Shown: positions 24,811-32,621, counted from the stretch's first letter. The stretch is DNA of 64,000 nt from Afipia sp. GAS231 (GCF_900103365.1 NZ_LT629703.1:7178501-7242500); one strand, 5' to 3'. Numbers and translations: made by a program. Notes: generated by a model from the letters alone, not told the origin.

Positions 24811-25200
24811 TCATTTCCCCTTCGCCTTGGTCTGGTCGACCCGATCTTCGCGAAACTCCGGTGGTCCCTTGGTAAGCCTGCGCCGGCGCTGGGCGCGTTC
24901 TTCCGGCGGTGCGGCAGGATCGATAATCTTTTCGATGGCCTTTGTGGCGAGCTCCTGAGCGCGCAATCTCCGGCCGGGCTTGCCGATGGGCTGCGCGGGC
25001 GTCTTGACCCTGAGCCCGAGCGCGACCAGGCGGCGAATGGCGTGCGCTCGGGTAATGTTCTTGTCGGGTGATGATGCGATCCAGGCATCGATCGCCGCGA
25101 GCTCAGTGGGGTGCCAGCGCTCGCCCACTTGCGTACCGCGCCCGGTCGTGGCCGGCCTTCCCCTTTTCTTTTTAGTGGTAACCCGAATTGACTTGGTCAT
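24811..25200 (-). CDS. AT-hook/ribbon-helix-helix-like DNA-binding protein
   Basis: This 129-residue basic protein has an N-terminal AT-hook-like motif (KKKRGRPATTGRG, residues 10-22). A segment resembling a ribbon-helix-helix follows (GERWHPTELAAIDAWIASSP, then THAIRRLVALGL-like ITRAHAIRRLVALGLR). The C-terminus is lysine/arginine-rich. A role as a DNA-binding regulator is likely. Its start codon lies between the arms of a perfect 12-bp inverted repeat (25171-25182 and 25209-25220), one arm inside the coding sequence, which suggests autoregulation. A divergent small reading frame begins at 25206. Confidence 0.75.
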   Translation of the reverse strand: MTKSIRVTTKKKRGRPATTGRGTQVGERWHPTELAAIDAWIASSPDKNITRAHAIRRLVALGLRVKTPAQPIGKPGRRLRAQELATKAIEKIIDPAAPPEERAQRRRRLTKGPPEFREDRVDQTKAKGK

Positions 25201-25220
25201 GAATTATGGTTACCACTAAA
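25171..25220. promoter_or_regulatory. Inverted repeat spanning the AT-hook gene start
   Basis: The arms TTTAGTGGTAAC (25171-25182) and GTTACCACTAAA (25209-25220) are exact inverted repeats, 26 bp apart. The minus-strand start codon (25198-25200) and the plus-strand ATG at 25206 lie between them. A dimeric repressor bound here could block both genes. Confidence 0.5.
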
Positions 25221-25349
25221 GCAAGTCGAGGGGAAGCTGGAACCACGGACCGGGAACTGGTGTTTGCGGTTAAGCACACAGCGGAAATCACGGCACTCAA
25301 GGCGCACTATGAAGCGGCATGGTACGGTGAGAAGAGGGGCGCTTCGTGA
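25206..25349 (+). CDS. Possible 47-aa small protein
   Basis: A 48-codon frame, MVTTKASRGEAGTTDRELVF, continues with AVKHTAEITALKAHYEAAWY and ends GEKRGAS. It has an amphipathic helical middle and is followed 33 bp later by a good terminator (25382-25409). No ribosome-binding site is visible directly upstream, because the divergent gene start lies there. It is listed because the terminator needs a plus-strand transcript. No function assigned. Confidence 0.35.
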   Translation: MVTTKASRGEAGTTDRELVFAVKHTAEITALKAHYEAAWYGEKRGAS

Positions 25350-25381
25350 AGCGCCGGCGCCGATCGCGCTGAAACGACCTG

Positions 25382-25409
25382 CCGCCCGGCTCATCCCCGG
25401 GCGGTTTTT
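25382..25409 (+). terminator. Rho-independent terminator
   Basis: The stem CCGCCCGG / CCGGGCGG is followed by five T residues. It faces the plus strand and would end a transcript over the small frame at 25206-25349. Confidence 0.7.
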
Positions 25410-25474
25410 GTGCTGCCGGCCGCACCACGCGGCTCCGGTCGCGGGCCTCGGCGAGAGGCCCAACTGACGCGGCC

Positions 25475-25705
25475 TTACTTGGGTGGACTTAATCCGCTTT
25501 GGCTCCAGCCAGTATTGGCCGATTGGAACGGATCCTGAGCCAGCACCTTGTGGACGTGCTCGCACTTGGGGCACTCAAACGTCCGCAGATCGGACCCCGC
25601 GGGGCCGGGTTCGATACGGGCCAGCATCATGCGCCCGCCCTGACACTTTGGGCAGCGCGGTCGCTCGGTCGGGAGAAGCGAGGGGTCTTGCCGAATATGA
25701 GCTAG
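25475..25705 (-). CDS. Zinc-ribbon protein, start codon apparently lost
   Basis: The frame encodes LLPTERPRCPKCQGGRMMLA, then RTFECPKCEHVHKVLAQDP and a short tail ending GLSPPK. Two CPKC pairs form a clear zinc ribbon of a type common as small proteins in bradyrhizobia. The frame is open from about 25763, but no ATG, GTG or TTG occurs before the first CPKC. At the expected start (before AHIRQDPSLL) the codon is CTA. It may therefore be a recent pseudogene, or it may use a rare start. Function unknown; zinc binding is very likely if it is made. Confidence 0.55.
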   Translation of the reverse strand, partial: LAHIRQDPSLLPTERPRCPKCQGGRMMLARIEPGPAGSDLRTFECPKCEHVHKVLAQDPFQSANTGWSQSGLSPPK

Positions 25706-25828
25706 GGCATGTGACGCATCCCTTGATCCGGCGGAAGTGCAACACTCTCAGTCACCGGTAGAGGCCGGAGCGGATCGGTGATGGAACTATGATGGAACCA
25801 CCGCGGTTCCGCCGCTGTTCAATTTTGC

Positions 25829-26014
25829 TCATTCGCGAAAAGTTAGTGAGCAGGCAGCCTCCACAACTGAGGCATCGACTGAGGGCGCCATCTTAAGCCA
25901 TTCCTCGGCGAGCCGGTGCCACGCCTCCTTATCGATAGGACTGACCACCTTGGCGGCCTCCTCTCGGCATTCCTCGGCCTGCTTGCGAAACCTGGCTGCA
26001 TAATCATCGGACAT
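25829..26014 (-). CDS. Small hypothetical helical protein, 61 aa
   Basis: The protein starts MSDDYAARFRKQAEECREEA and continues SPIDKEAWHRLAEEWLKMAP. It is almost entirely amphipathic helix and of a type I recognise as recurring in bradyrhizobial genomes without known function. The frame is open 79 codons further upstream, but that part has no similarity to anything and the family starts at MSDDY. The 473 bp beyond it (26015-26487) hold only a terminator at 26461-26483. Confidence 0.6.
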   Translation of the reverse strand: MSDDYAARFRKQAEECREEAAKVVSPIDKEAWHRLAEEWLKMAPSVDASVVEAACSLTFRE

Positions 26015-26460
26015 GGCAGCCGGATAATGCACCAAGGCGAACTTGGACCCTCGCTCTGACGAATTAAGAAAGAGTCCTTGGAACCATTGGCCGAAGAAAA
26101 ATCTTGGAATAGTCGGGTGCGCCCACCGCCGCGGCGCTAACTGATCCGGAACGGCCTCAGCCTTGCCCCCCTTACGCTGGGGCCGTTTCTTTTGACAGGC
26201 GGAGTCGTCCATGCGCCGGTGCCGATCGACCGGCACCACAACGGCCCGCACGAACTTAAAAGGCCGCAGGCATTTTCGCGCTGCGACCTACCGGGCTCAA
26301 AATAATTTGGTTTTACAAAATGGTTGATCCGCCGTTCAGCCCCGGTCCTCAAAGACTGAGCCAAATTTTTATGAGCGGGGAGTCAAAACCGTGGTTCCAG
26401 CCAGAGGAACACGGCAGGTGTTGCAAAACTGCAGCGCACGAACACCACGAAGAACGAAAG

Positions 26461-26483
26461 AGGCCGCCAGCTGAGGCGGCCTT
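26461..26483 (-). terminator. Terminator of the frameshifted small gene
   Basis: The stem AGGCCGCC / GGCGGCCT has a 5-nt loop. Read on the minus strand it is followed by CTTTCGTTCTTCG. It begins 5 bp after the stop codon at 26488. Confidence 0.55.
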
Positions 26484-26487
26484 ACTG

Positions 26488-26680
26488 CTAAGTCGGGGGT
26501 TGCAAGCCGGGCGATGAAAGCCACTCGCTCATGTGAGATGCGGTCTCTAGCTCTGATCTTTTTGAGGAGCCCGTCCATCTGAGGACCGGGCTTGAGCTTG
26601 GCGACTTGGGCTTCCAGCTTGGATTTCTCGGCTGCGATGTTTTCTTCAAATGTGTGAGGGGCGGATCGGCGACGCTGCAT
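26488..26680 (-). pseudogene. Frameshifted small conserved gene
   Basis: The frame starts MQRRRSAPHTFEENIAAEKS and runs to QMDGLLKKI. It then loses the pattern, while the next frame continues with ELETASHMSEWLSSPGLQPP and a stop at 26488. Joined, the two parts give an about 63-residue helical protein of a kind common in bradyrhizobia (LLxKxRQxETAxHMxEWLxSPGLQPP). The shift lies near 26550. A ribosome-binding site (GAGG) and a terminator 5 bp after the stop show it was once a full gene. A sequencing error is the alternative explanation. Confidence 0.6.
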
Positions 26681-26777
26681 GACACAACCTCGGGCTTACG
26701 GGTCCTGACCGTAGGGTTAAGAGCACTGCCGATCCTAATATGCCGCTGCCCGGCGGTCGGTTCCGAAGTGAGCATTC

Positions 26778-26813
26778 AAATTTGGCCACTGCAAAAGTCA
26801 AATTAGGCCACTG
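26778..26813. repeat. Two 14-bp direct repeats, possible IS-end remnant
   Basis: AAATTTGGCCACTG (26778-26791) and AAATTAGGCCACTG (26800-26813) recur with a 22-bp period. Repeated TGGCCACT-like units occur at the ends of IS21-type elements. No transposase remnant is seen nearby, so this is only a suggestion. Confidence 0.35.
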
Positions 26814-26913
26814 AGGGTCGGAGCAGGCTAGTACCAAATGTAGCGACGGGGATTGATGCTCAAAATGACCGCTGCCCTTGCAATCCGGGCATTCATCCCG
26901 GGCGGGAAGGTGG

Positions 26914-27156
26914 TCAATTTCTATCTGAACGCAAAAAAAGTGGCAGGTCGTCGGCTTCTTCATTGGCTGGAAAGCCCGTATCAGGTTCGGGAATTTTGTA
27001 TGTCTTACGTTCCAGGCGCGCCCATTGCGTCGCCTGGCGATAGTCACGGCAGTGGAGAATCATTTCCTGGTCCCGAACGACAACCACGACGTCGCAGATC
27101 GGAGAATCCGGATAACTCCGGATCGTAACTGCCGGCGGAGCGTATTTGCCGGTCAT
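26914..27156 (-). CDS. Small hypothetical protein, 80 aa
   Basis: The product MTGKYAPPAVTIRSYPDSPI continues CDVVVVVRDQEMILHCRDYR and QATQWARLERKTYKIPEPDT. It is a compact alpha/beta protein of a type I recognise from bradyrhizobial genomes (YPDSPxCDVVVxVxDxEMVL...WAxxExKxYxI). There is no signal peptide or membrane segment. The ribosome-binding site is weak. It appears intact, unlike its neighbours. Function unknown. Confidence 0.6.
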   Translation of the reverse strand: MTGKYAPPAVTIRSYPDSPICDVVVVVRDQEMILHCRDYRQATQWARLERKTYKIPEPDTGFPANEEADDLPLFLRSDRN

Positions 27157-27468
27157 CGCAACATCTTTCTTTGCCTGAAAGCATTTCCCGGCTGGATGAC
27201 ACGGGGCTGTAACAGCCGGGCGGCTTCACGGAGCGCGGTCCCTGAGTTATCGACTCAAACTAGCCTGAGAGGATTCGTTCCACCCGCCTAAGACGCAACC
27301 AGCCTAAAGTTTTGTCGGCTGCTGGTCTCAGGTAGGCGCTGGCGTTGGGCACGCACGCCACCCGCGCCATCAGGCCTTACGTTTGGGTGCATCCGGACGA
27401 GGAGCGGTGAGTGTCATCGGTGACGTCGTCGGCGTGTGCGTGCGCCAACGATCTCCGACCTCATCCCC

Positions 27469-27678
27469 CCTGTGAACAACGGGATCAGCGGGGACATCTA
27501 TCGCTGCAGTCTTGAGCATTCCGTGTGGTCGCGGTTCAATACGACATCTTACGGAGATGGGAGACCATCGCGTCGGTGTCGGGCTCCAGTTCGCGACTGC
27601 CCCGATTTGCAGCGGCCACCGATCAGGATACGGCCGGGAGATAGGCCCCCGGTGCAGAGGTTCTGAGATCGCCCGCTA
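27469..27678 (+). repeat. About 210-bp conserved element, copy 2 (possible ncRNA)
   Basis: This is the second copy of the element at 22707-22916, in the same orientation. The central 80 bp (around TACGGAGATGGGAGACCATC) are nearly unchanged between copies. A strong terminator follows 25 bp later (27703-27733), which would fit a transcript of about 250 nt. The two copies bracket 4.55 kb of small, partly broken genes. The rest of 27157-27778 holds no supported gene. Confidence 0.6.
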
Positions 27679-27702
27679 ATGTGTGGCCGCCGTAGGACAG
27701 GA

Positions 27703-27733
27703 AAGGCCGTCTGGGAAACCAGGCGGCCTTTTT
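27703..27733. terminator. Bidirectional terminator
   Basis: The stem AAGGCCGTCTGG / CCAGGCGGCCTT has a GAAA tetraloop and is followed by TTT. It lies between copy 2 of the 210-bp element and the end of the convergent isonitrile hydratase-like gene, and can serve both. Confidence 0.75.
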
Positions 27734-27778
27734 CTTTGCGTTGTGGCGGATAGCTCGTCCCGGACGCGCCTGTGTGCC

Positions 27779-28465
27779 TTACACCAGCCTCGCCGCGGCG
27801 CGGTCGATCATCTCACCGCGGCGGATTTGCGCCTGGGCAATCCGGTCCTTCATGAAGGCGAGCACTTCCGGCGGCGCGGTATCGGGCGAACCGGAATTGA
27901 ACGGCGGCGCCGGGTTGTATTCGAGCCGGAGCTGGATCGCTTCCGCGGTGCGGCGGTCATGCAGCAGCGAGACCAGGGTCAGCGCGAAATCGATCCCCGC
28001 GGTGACGCCGCCGCCGGTGACGCGGTTGCGGTCGACGCAGACGCGCGTTTTGGTCGGGACGGCCCCGAAGGCGGGGAGGAAATCCATCGCGGTCCAGTGC
28101 GTCGCCGCGCGATAACCCTTCAGAAGACCGGCAGCGCCGAGCACAAGCGATCCCGTGCAGACCGAGGTGACGTATTTGGCGCCGTCGGCCTGCTTTCGCA
28201 GGAAGGCCAGCATCTCCTCGTCATTGACCATGTCGTCGGTGCCGACGCCGCCGGGCACGCAGATCACGTCGAGTTGCGGGCAGTCCGCGAAGGTGATGGT
28301 CGGCGTCAGCATCAACACGGAGTCGGTGGCGACCGGCTCGATCCGCTTCCAGATCAGATGCACCTTGGCGCCGGGCAGGCTGGCAAACACCTGCAACGGT
28401 CCGGTGAAGTCGAGCTGGGTCACCTTCGGAAACAGCACGAGACCAATCTGAAGCGGTGCGGACAT
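27779..28465 (-). CDS. DJ-1/PfpI-family protein, isonitrile hydratase-like
   Basis: This 228-residue protein has a DJ-1/PfpI fold with the nucleophile elbow TSVCTGSLVLGAAGLLKGYR (C103), preceded by VPGGVGTDDMV and followed by ATHW and TGGGVTAGIDFAL. This layout matches bacterial isonitrile hydratase (InhA) and its close relatives, which convert isonitriles to N-formamides. The exact substrate cannot be read from sequence. It is divergent from a GlxA-type regulator that has the same DJ-1 fold fused to an AraC domain. This pairing usually means that the regulator senses a related compound and controls the enzyme. Confidence 0.88.
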   Translation of the reverse strand: MSAPLQIGLVLFPKVTQLDFTGPLQVFASLPGAKVHLIWKRIEPVATDSVLMLTPTITFADCPQLDVICVPGGVGTDDMVNDEEMLAFLRKQADGAKYVTSVCTGSLVLGAAGLLKGYRAATHWTAMDFLPAFGAVPTKTRVCVDRNRVTGGGVTAGIDFALTLVSLLHDRRTAEAIQLRLEYNPAPPFNSGSPDTAPPEVLAFMKDRIAQAQIRRGEMIDRAAARLV

Positions 28466-28515
28466 CGAAATCCTCCTTGTCGGCTTGACGTCGGCATCCT
28501 GTCATGGTCGTCTGT

Positions 28516-28550
28516 TGTCCGAAATGCCATATTTCCCTCATTTCAGGACA
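28516..28550. promoter_or_regulatory. Imperfect palindrome in the GlxA/InhA-like intergenic region
   Basis: TGTCC-GAAATG (28516-28526) and CATTTCAGGACA (28539-28550) are inverted repeats with a one-base bulge. A further GGACA follows near 28562. This lies 28-62 bp upstream of the GlxA start and 50 bp upstream of the divergent gene, a suitable place for an AraC-type operator. Confidence 0.45.
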
Positions 28551-28577
28551 TCTGTCTTTTAAAGGACATGGCGATCC

Positions 28578-29516
28578 ATGATCGGCATTCTCGTCTTTCC
28601 CGATTTCCAGTTGCTCGACGCAGCCGGGCCGATTTCGGTGTTCGAAATCGCGGCGCGCTATGCCACCGGCAAGCCGTCGATCAGGGTCGTGGCGGCGACG
28701 CCGGGGCCGGTGCGCAGCACGTCCGGCGTCGAGATGCTGGCGCGGGGCATGAGGTCGGCCAGTGCGATCACCACCTTGGTCATCGCGGGCGGCGAGGGCG
28801 TCGAGGCGGCGGCGCGATGTCCGCGGACGCTTGCCTTCGTGCGCGGCGTGGCCAAACGCGGCGTTCGCATCGCCAGCGTCTGCTCCGGCGCCATTGTGCT
28901 TGCGGAAGCCGGGCTGCTCGACGGCCGCCGCGCCACCACGCATTGGCAACGGACGCGGCATTTTCTCAAGCTCTATCCGAAGGTGAAGCTGGAGGCCGAC
29001 CAGATTTTCACCCGCGACGGCAATATCTGGACGTCAGCCGGCATCACCGCCGGCATCGATCTGGCGCTGGCGATGGTGACGGAGGATTTCGGCGACGAGA
29101 TCGCGCAGAAGACCGCCAAGCAACTCGTGCTCTATCACCGGCGCAGCGGCGGCCAGTCGCAATTCTCCTCGCTCTTGGAATTGAAGGCGCCGAATGGCCG
29201 GTTCGGGCCGCTATTGGCGTGGGCACGCGAACATCTCGATGCGCCGCTCACGGTCGAGGATCTGGCCGAGCAGGCCAACATGAGCTCGCGGCATTTCACC
29301 CGCGCCTTCATCGCGGAGACCGGCACCACGCCGTCGAAGGCGGTGGAGCGGTTGCGGATCGAGGTGGCGCGGCAGCGTGTGCAGTCTTCCAGCGAGGCGA
29401 TCGAACGCGTCGCCGAGACCACCGGGTTTCGCGATCCGGAGCGGATGCGCCGCGCCTTCATCCGCGCCTTCGGCCAGCCGCCGCAATCGCTGAGAAGGGC
29501 GGCGCGGGCGGGTTAA
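28578..29516 (+). CDS. GlxA-family transcriptional regulator (DJ-1/PfpI plus AraC HTH)
   Basis: This 312-residue regulator has an N-terminal DJ-1/PfpI-like ligand domain (residues 1 to about 190, including ASVCSGAIVLAEAGLLDGRR and TSAGITAGIDLAL). A C-terminal AraC helix-turn-helix pair follows (about 215-310: VEDLAEQANMSSRHFTRAF and AIERVAETTGFRDPERMRRA). GlxA/FtrA-type proteins activate genes for small-molecule catabolism. It is divergent from the isonitrile hydratase-like gene, with a palindrome between them. Its stop overlaps by 4 bp the stop of the convergent antiporter gene. Confidence 0.92.
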   Translation: MIGILVFPDFQLLDAAGPISVFEIAARYATGKPSIRVVAATPGPVRSTSGVEMLARGMRSASAITTLVIAGGEGVEAAARCPRTLAFVRGVAKRGVRIASVCSGAIVLAEAGLLDGRRATTHWQRTRHFLKLYPKVKLEADQIFTRDGNIWTSAGITAGIDLALAMVTEDFGDEIAQKTAKQLVLYHRRSGGQSQFSSLLELKAPNGRFGPLLAWAREHLDAPLTVEDLAEQANMSSRHFTRAFIAETGTTPSKAVERLRIEVARQRVQSSSEAIERVAETTGFRDPERMRRAFIRAFGQPPQSLRRAARAG

Positions 29517-30751
29517 GGTTTCTCCAGGAGCCCCAGCCGGCGCCCGAGCCATTCGGTGGTCGGTGCCTGGATCAGGATCGTCATCAGGATTGCGATGAAG
29601 GTGACGGACGCGATCATTTGCGCGCCCGGCGCCTTCATGCCGAGCAGCAGGCCGGCGAGGGCGGCGGGGATGACGCCGGTTTCGCGGGTCCAGCACATGA
29701 ACAGCAGTTCGGCAACGCTCCAGCGCGCGCGGCGGTCGGGCCCTGCGCACAGGAACACGGTCGCCGGTCGCGCCACCAGCATCAGCACCGCGACCACGGC
29801 AGCACCACCGAGCCAGTATTGTTGCATCAGCGCGAAATCGACCTGCGCGCCGAGCAGAATAAAGATGAACAGACGCATGATGAACGCGGTCGTCTGCACG
29901 AACTCGTCGAGCCGTTGGGTCTCGCCGGCTTCCATCCGGAAACCGAAAACTTCCTTGTTGCCGAGCACGATGCCGAACACGAACACCGCCATGAAGCCGG
30001 ACGCATGCAGGCCGTCGGCGGCGAAGTAGGCGCCGATGACCGCGACCAGCGTTACGACGGGCGCGTATTCGGCGAGGAAGTCGAGCTTTTCATGCGCGAT
30101 CAGTAGGGCCGCGAGATAGCCGAGCCCGATGCCGGCGACGATGCCGATGACGGATTCCTTGGCGGGGTTGAACAGCGACCCAACGAAGGAGAACTCGCCG
30201 CTGCCGGTCGCCACCGCCAGCACGCCGAAGGTGATAATTGCGCCCATGGCGTCGTTGAACGCGGACTCGCTCATTACGGTTTGCGCAACACGGTCCCTGA
30301 TCCGCACCTGGCGAAAGATCGGCACCAGCGTCGCCGGATCGGTCGAGGCCAGCGTCGACGCCAGCAACAGCGCCGTGACCAGGGGAATGCCGAGGATGTA
30401 GTGCGCGGCAATGCCGGTGATAACCGCCGTGATCAGCACGCCGACGGTGGCGATGACGAGAATAGTGATCCAGACTCGTTTCAGCACCTCGAGCCGCAGC
30501 GACGCGCCGCCGTCGAACAGGATGTAGCTCGCGCCGAACAGCAGGATGATCTGGTTCAACGCTGAGTCCGCTGAAATGTCGACCAGCCCGAGCGCCTGCG
30601 GGCCGATCGCAATCCCCGTGACCAGGAATACCGCGACGTCGGGGATCCTGATCTTCTGCGCGACGAAGCCGGCGATGGTGCCGATCGCGAGGATCAGCCC
30701 GCACGACAGCAACGTGTGCTTGGCGACCTCGATGGAGGCGGAGGCTTCCAA
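29513..30751 (-). CDS. CPA1-type cation:proton antiporter
   Basis: This 412-residue membrane protein has about 12 helices. It shows the CPA fold: FLVTGIAIGPQALGLV near residue 45, LFDGGASL near residue 78, and the ion-binding motif STDPATLVPIF and ESAFNDAMGAI (Asn-Asp pair) near residues 135-170. This pattern fits NhaP-type Na+(K+)/H+ exchangers of the inner membrane, active in pH and salt homeostasis. The C-terminal TrkA domain of some relatives is missing. It begins 37 bp from the preceding esterase stop on the same strand but converges with the GlxA gene. Confidence 0.88.
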   Translation of the reverse strand: MEASASIEVAKHTLLSCGLILAIGTIAGFVAQKIRIPDVAVFLVTGIAIGPQALGLVDISADSALNQIILLFGASYILFDGGASLRLEVLKRVWITILVIATVGVLITAVITGIAAHYILGIPLVTALLLASTLASTDPATLVPIFRQVRIRDRVAQTVMSESAFNDAMGAIITFGVLAVATGSGEFSFVGSLFNPAKESVIGIVAGIGLGYLAALLIAHEKLDFLAEYAPVVTLVAVIGAYFAADGLHASGFMAVFVFGIVLGNKEVFGFRMEAGETQRLDEFVQTTAFIMRLFIFILLGAQVDFALMQQYWLGGAAVVAVLMLVARPATVFLCAGPDRRARWSVAELLFMCWTRETGVIPAALAGLLLGMKAPGAQMIASVTFIAILMTILIQAPTTEWLGRRLGLLEKP

Positions 30752-30787
30752 AACGATTCCCTTCGACCTGACGCGGCCAGCTTAGCG

Positions 30788-31735
30788 TTACTTCAGCGCC
30801 TTGAGCCAGCCTGCGATTTCGGTCAGCGCGACGTTGGCCTGCGGCAGCAGCTTGCCCATGGTGAAGAAGCCGTGGAACTGGCCGGGGAAATGCCGGTAGG
30901 CCACGGGCACGCCGGCCTGCTTCAGCCGCGCGGCATACTCGTCGCCTTCATCGCGCAGGGGATCGGCGCCCGCGGTCATGACATAGGACGGCGGCAATCC
31001 GGCGAGCGACTTGGCGCGCGCGGGCGAGGCCTTCCAGTTGTCGATATCGGCGGTGCCGGTGAGATAGTGGTTGCAGAACCACTTGATCACGGAATGGGTC
31101 AGGAGAATGCTGGTCTCGGGCTCGCGGTGCGAGGGATGCGACATCGCAAAATCGGTGGCGGGATAGATCAGCACCTGGCCGGCGATTTTTGGGCCGTCGC
31201 CGTCGCGCGCGGCCAGCGCTACCACGGCGGCGAGATTGCCGCCGGCGCTGTCGCCACCGACGATGAGTTGAGCCGCGTCGATGCCGAGCGTTGTCGCGTT
31301 GGCGGCGATCCATTTGGTCGCCGCGATCGCATCATCGGCGGCGGCGGGGAATTTGTGCTCGGGGGCGAGACGGTAGTCGACCGAGATGACGATCAACTCG
31401 CCTTCATGCGCGAGCTTGCGGCAAACCACGTCATGCGAGTCGAGATCGCCGATCACCCAGCCGCCGCCGTGGAAGAACACCAGGCAGGGCGCGAGGCCAT
31501 TGCTCTTGCGCAGCGTCTTCGGCGCGTAGATGCGCGCCGGGATCGCGCCAAGCGGGGCAGGGATCGACAGCGGTTTGGCGGATTCCAGTTCCGGCGGTTC
31601 GGGGTTGGAGACGGGCCGGCCGGCCAGATAGAACTCGCGCGCCACGGTTGGCGATACCGATTCATAGGGCGGACGGTTGGCGGCCTGGAAAGCCGCGAAT
31701 ACAGCGGCGGCATCGGGATCGAGAACGACGGGCAT
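30788..31735 (-). CDS. Alpha/beta hydrolase of the HSL esterase family
   Basis: This 315-residue protein has the oxyanion motif HGGGW (89-93), the nucleophile elbow GGDSAGG (S163), and the catalytic Asp and His in the last third (DPLRDEGDEYAARL and FPGQFHGFF). This is the hormone-sensitive-lipase group of carboxylesterases, acting on short-chain esters. The ATG at 31735 (GAGAGG upstream) was chosen because the longer frame runs into the palindromic repeat at 31758-31837. It lies downstream of an SDR gene on the same strand, separated by about 100 bp of that repeat. Confidence 0.9.
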   Translation of the reverse strand: MPVVLDPDAAAVFAAFQAANRPPYESVSPTVAREFYLAGRPVSNPEPPELESAKPLSIPAPLGAIPARIYAPKTLRKSNGLAPCLVFFHGGGWVIGDLDSHDVVCRKLAHEGELIVISVDYRLAPEHKFPAAADDAIAATKWIAANATTLGIDAAQLIVGGDSAGGNLAAVVALAARDGDGPKIAGQVLIYPATDFAMSHPSHREPETSILLTHSVIKWFCNHYLTGTADIDNWKASPARAKSLAGLPPSYVMTAGADPLRDEGDEYAARLKQAGVPVAYRHFPGQFHGFFTMGKLLPQANVALTEIAGWLKALK

Positions 31736-31757
31736 TGAAGACCTCTCATTTAGAACT

Positions 31758-31837
31758 GTCATTCCGGGATGGTCCGAAGGACCAGACCCGGAAGTTCGAA
31801 CTTCCGGGTTCGATGCTTCGCATCGCCCCGGAACGAC
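31758..31837. repeat. Palindromic repeat between esterase and SDR genes
   Basis: The element opens GTCATTCCGGGATGGTCCGA and closes CGCCCCGGAACGAC, with the inner palindrome CCGGAAGTTC/GAACTTCCGG. It belongs to the same family of dispersed GTCAT...ATGAC-type repeats as 3094-3210 but is a distinct variant. Confidence 0.75.
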
Positions 31838-31841
31838 AACA

Positions 31842-32621
31842 TCAAGCCGCGGTCCTTCCGCCATCTACCGTGTAAGCAGAACCTGAGACGTAGCTGGCCT
31901 CGTCGGAAGCCAGGAACGCCACGATGGACGCGACTTCGGAAGCCTGTCCGAGCCGGCGCGCCGGAATGCGGTCGACGATCTTTTCGTTCGGCGGCGGCTC
32001 GTTGCCGGGACTGCGGCCCTGCAAGATTGTAGAGAGCATCCGGCTGTCGATCAGGCCGGGGCAGACGCAATTGACCCGCACGCCGGTGCCGGTGCATTCC
32101 CACGCCGCGCTCTTGGTGAGGCCGATCACCGCGTGCTTGCTGGCTGAGTAGACCGCGATCATCGGCGAGCCCATCAGGCCGGCGATGGAGGCGGTGTTGA
32201 TGATGCTGCCCTTGTTCTGCTTCAGCATGACAGGCAGCACATGCTTCATGCCGAGGAAGACGCCGACCACATTGACGTCGAGCACGCGGCGAAAACTCTC
32301 CAGCGAATATTCCGGGATCGGCTTGATGTCGCCCTCGATGCCGGCGTTGTTGTAGAAGGCGTCGATGGTGCCGAACTTGTCGACCGCTGATCGGACATAG
32401 TCGGCGACCTCGTCTTCCCTGGTGACGTCGGCGGTGATTGCCAGCGCCTCGGCGGAGGCCGGCAGGCCCTTGATGGCGTCCGCCAGATCCTGCGCCTTGC
32501 GGTCGACGGCGACGATGCGGGCGCCACGCTCGGCCAGCAGGCGGAGGGTGGCGGTTCCGATGACGCCGGCCGCACCGGTGACGACGGCGACCCGGCCATC
32601 GAGGCGAATTCGATCGGTCAT
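31842..32621 (-). CDS. SDR-family oxidoreductase
   Basis: This 259-residue classical SDR has TGAAGVIG (cofactor loop, residue 16), an Asp at the end of beta-2 (AVDRKAQDL) that favours NAD, NNAG near residue 92, the catalytic Ser (INTAS) and YSASK. It closes with SYVSGSAYTVDGG. The substrate is not predictable. It probably shares a transcript with the downstream esterase. No dedicated regulator is adjacent. Confidence 0.9.
   Translation of the reverse strand: MTDRIRLDGRVAVVTGAAGVIGTATLRLLAERGARIVAVDRKAQDLADAIKGLPASAEALAITADVTREDEVADYVRSAVDKFGTIDAFYNNAGIEGDIKPIPEYSLESFRRVLDVNVVGVFLGMKHVLPVMLKQNKGSIINTASIAGLMGSPMIAVYSASKHAVIGLTKSAAWECTGTGVRVNCVCPGLIDSRMLSTILQGRSPGNEPPPNEKIVDRIPARRLGQASEVASIVAFLASDEASYVSGSAYTVDGGRTAA

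Noticed and set aside
27683..30106. 807-codon plus-strand frame
   Set aside because: It overlaps the DJ-1 enzyme, the GlxA regulator and the antiporter, all with clear motifs in other frames, and shows no domain itself.
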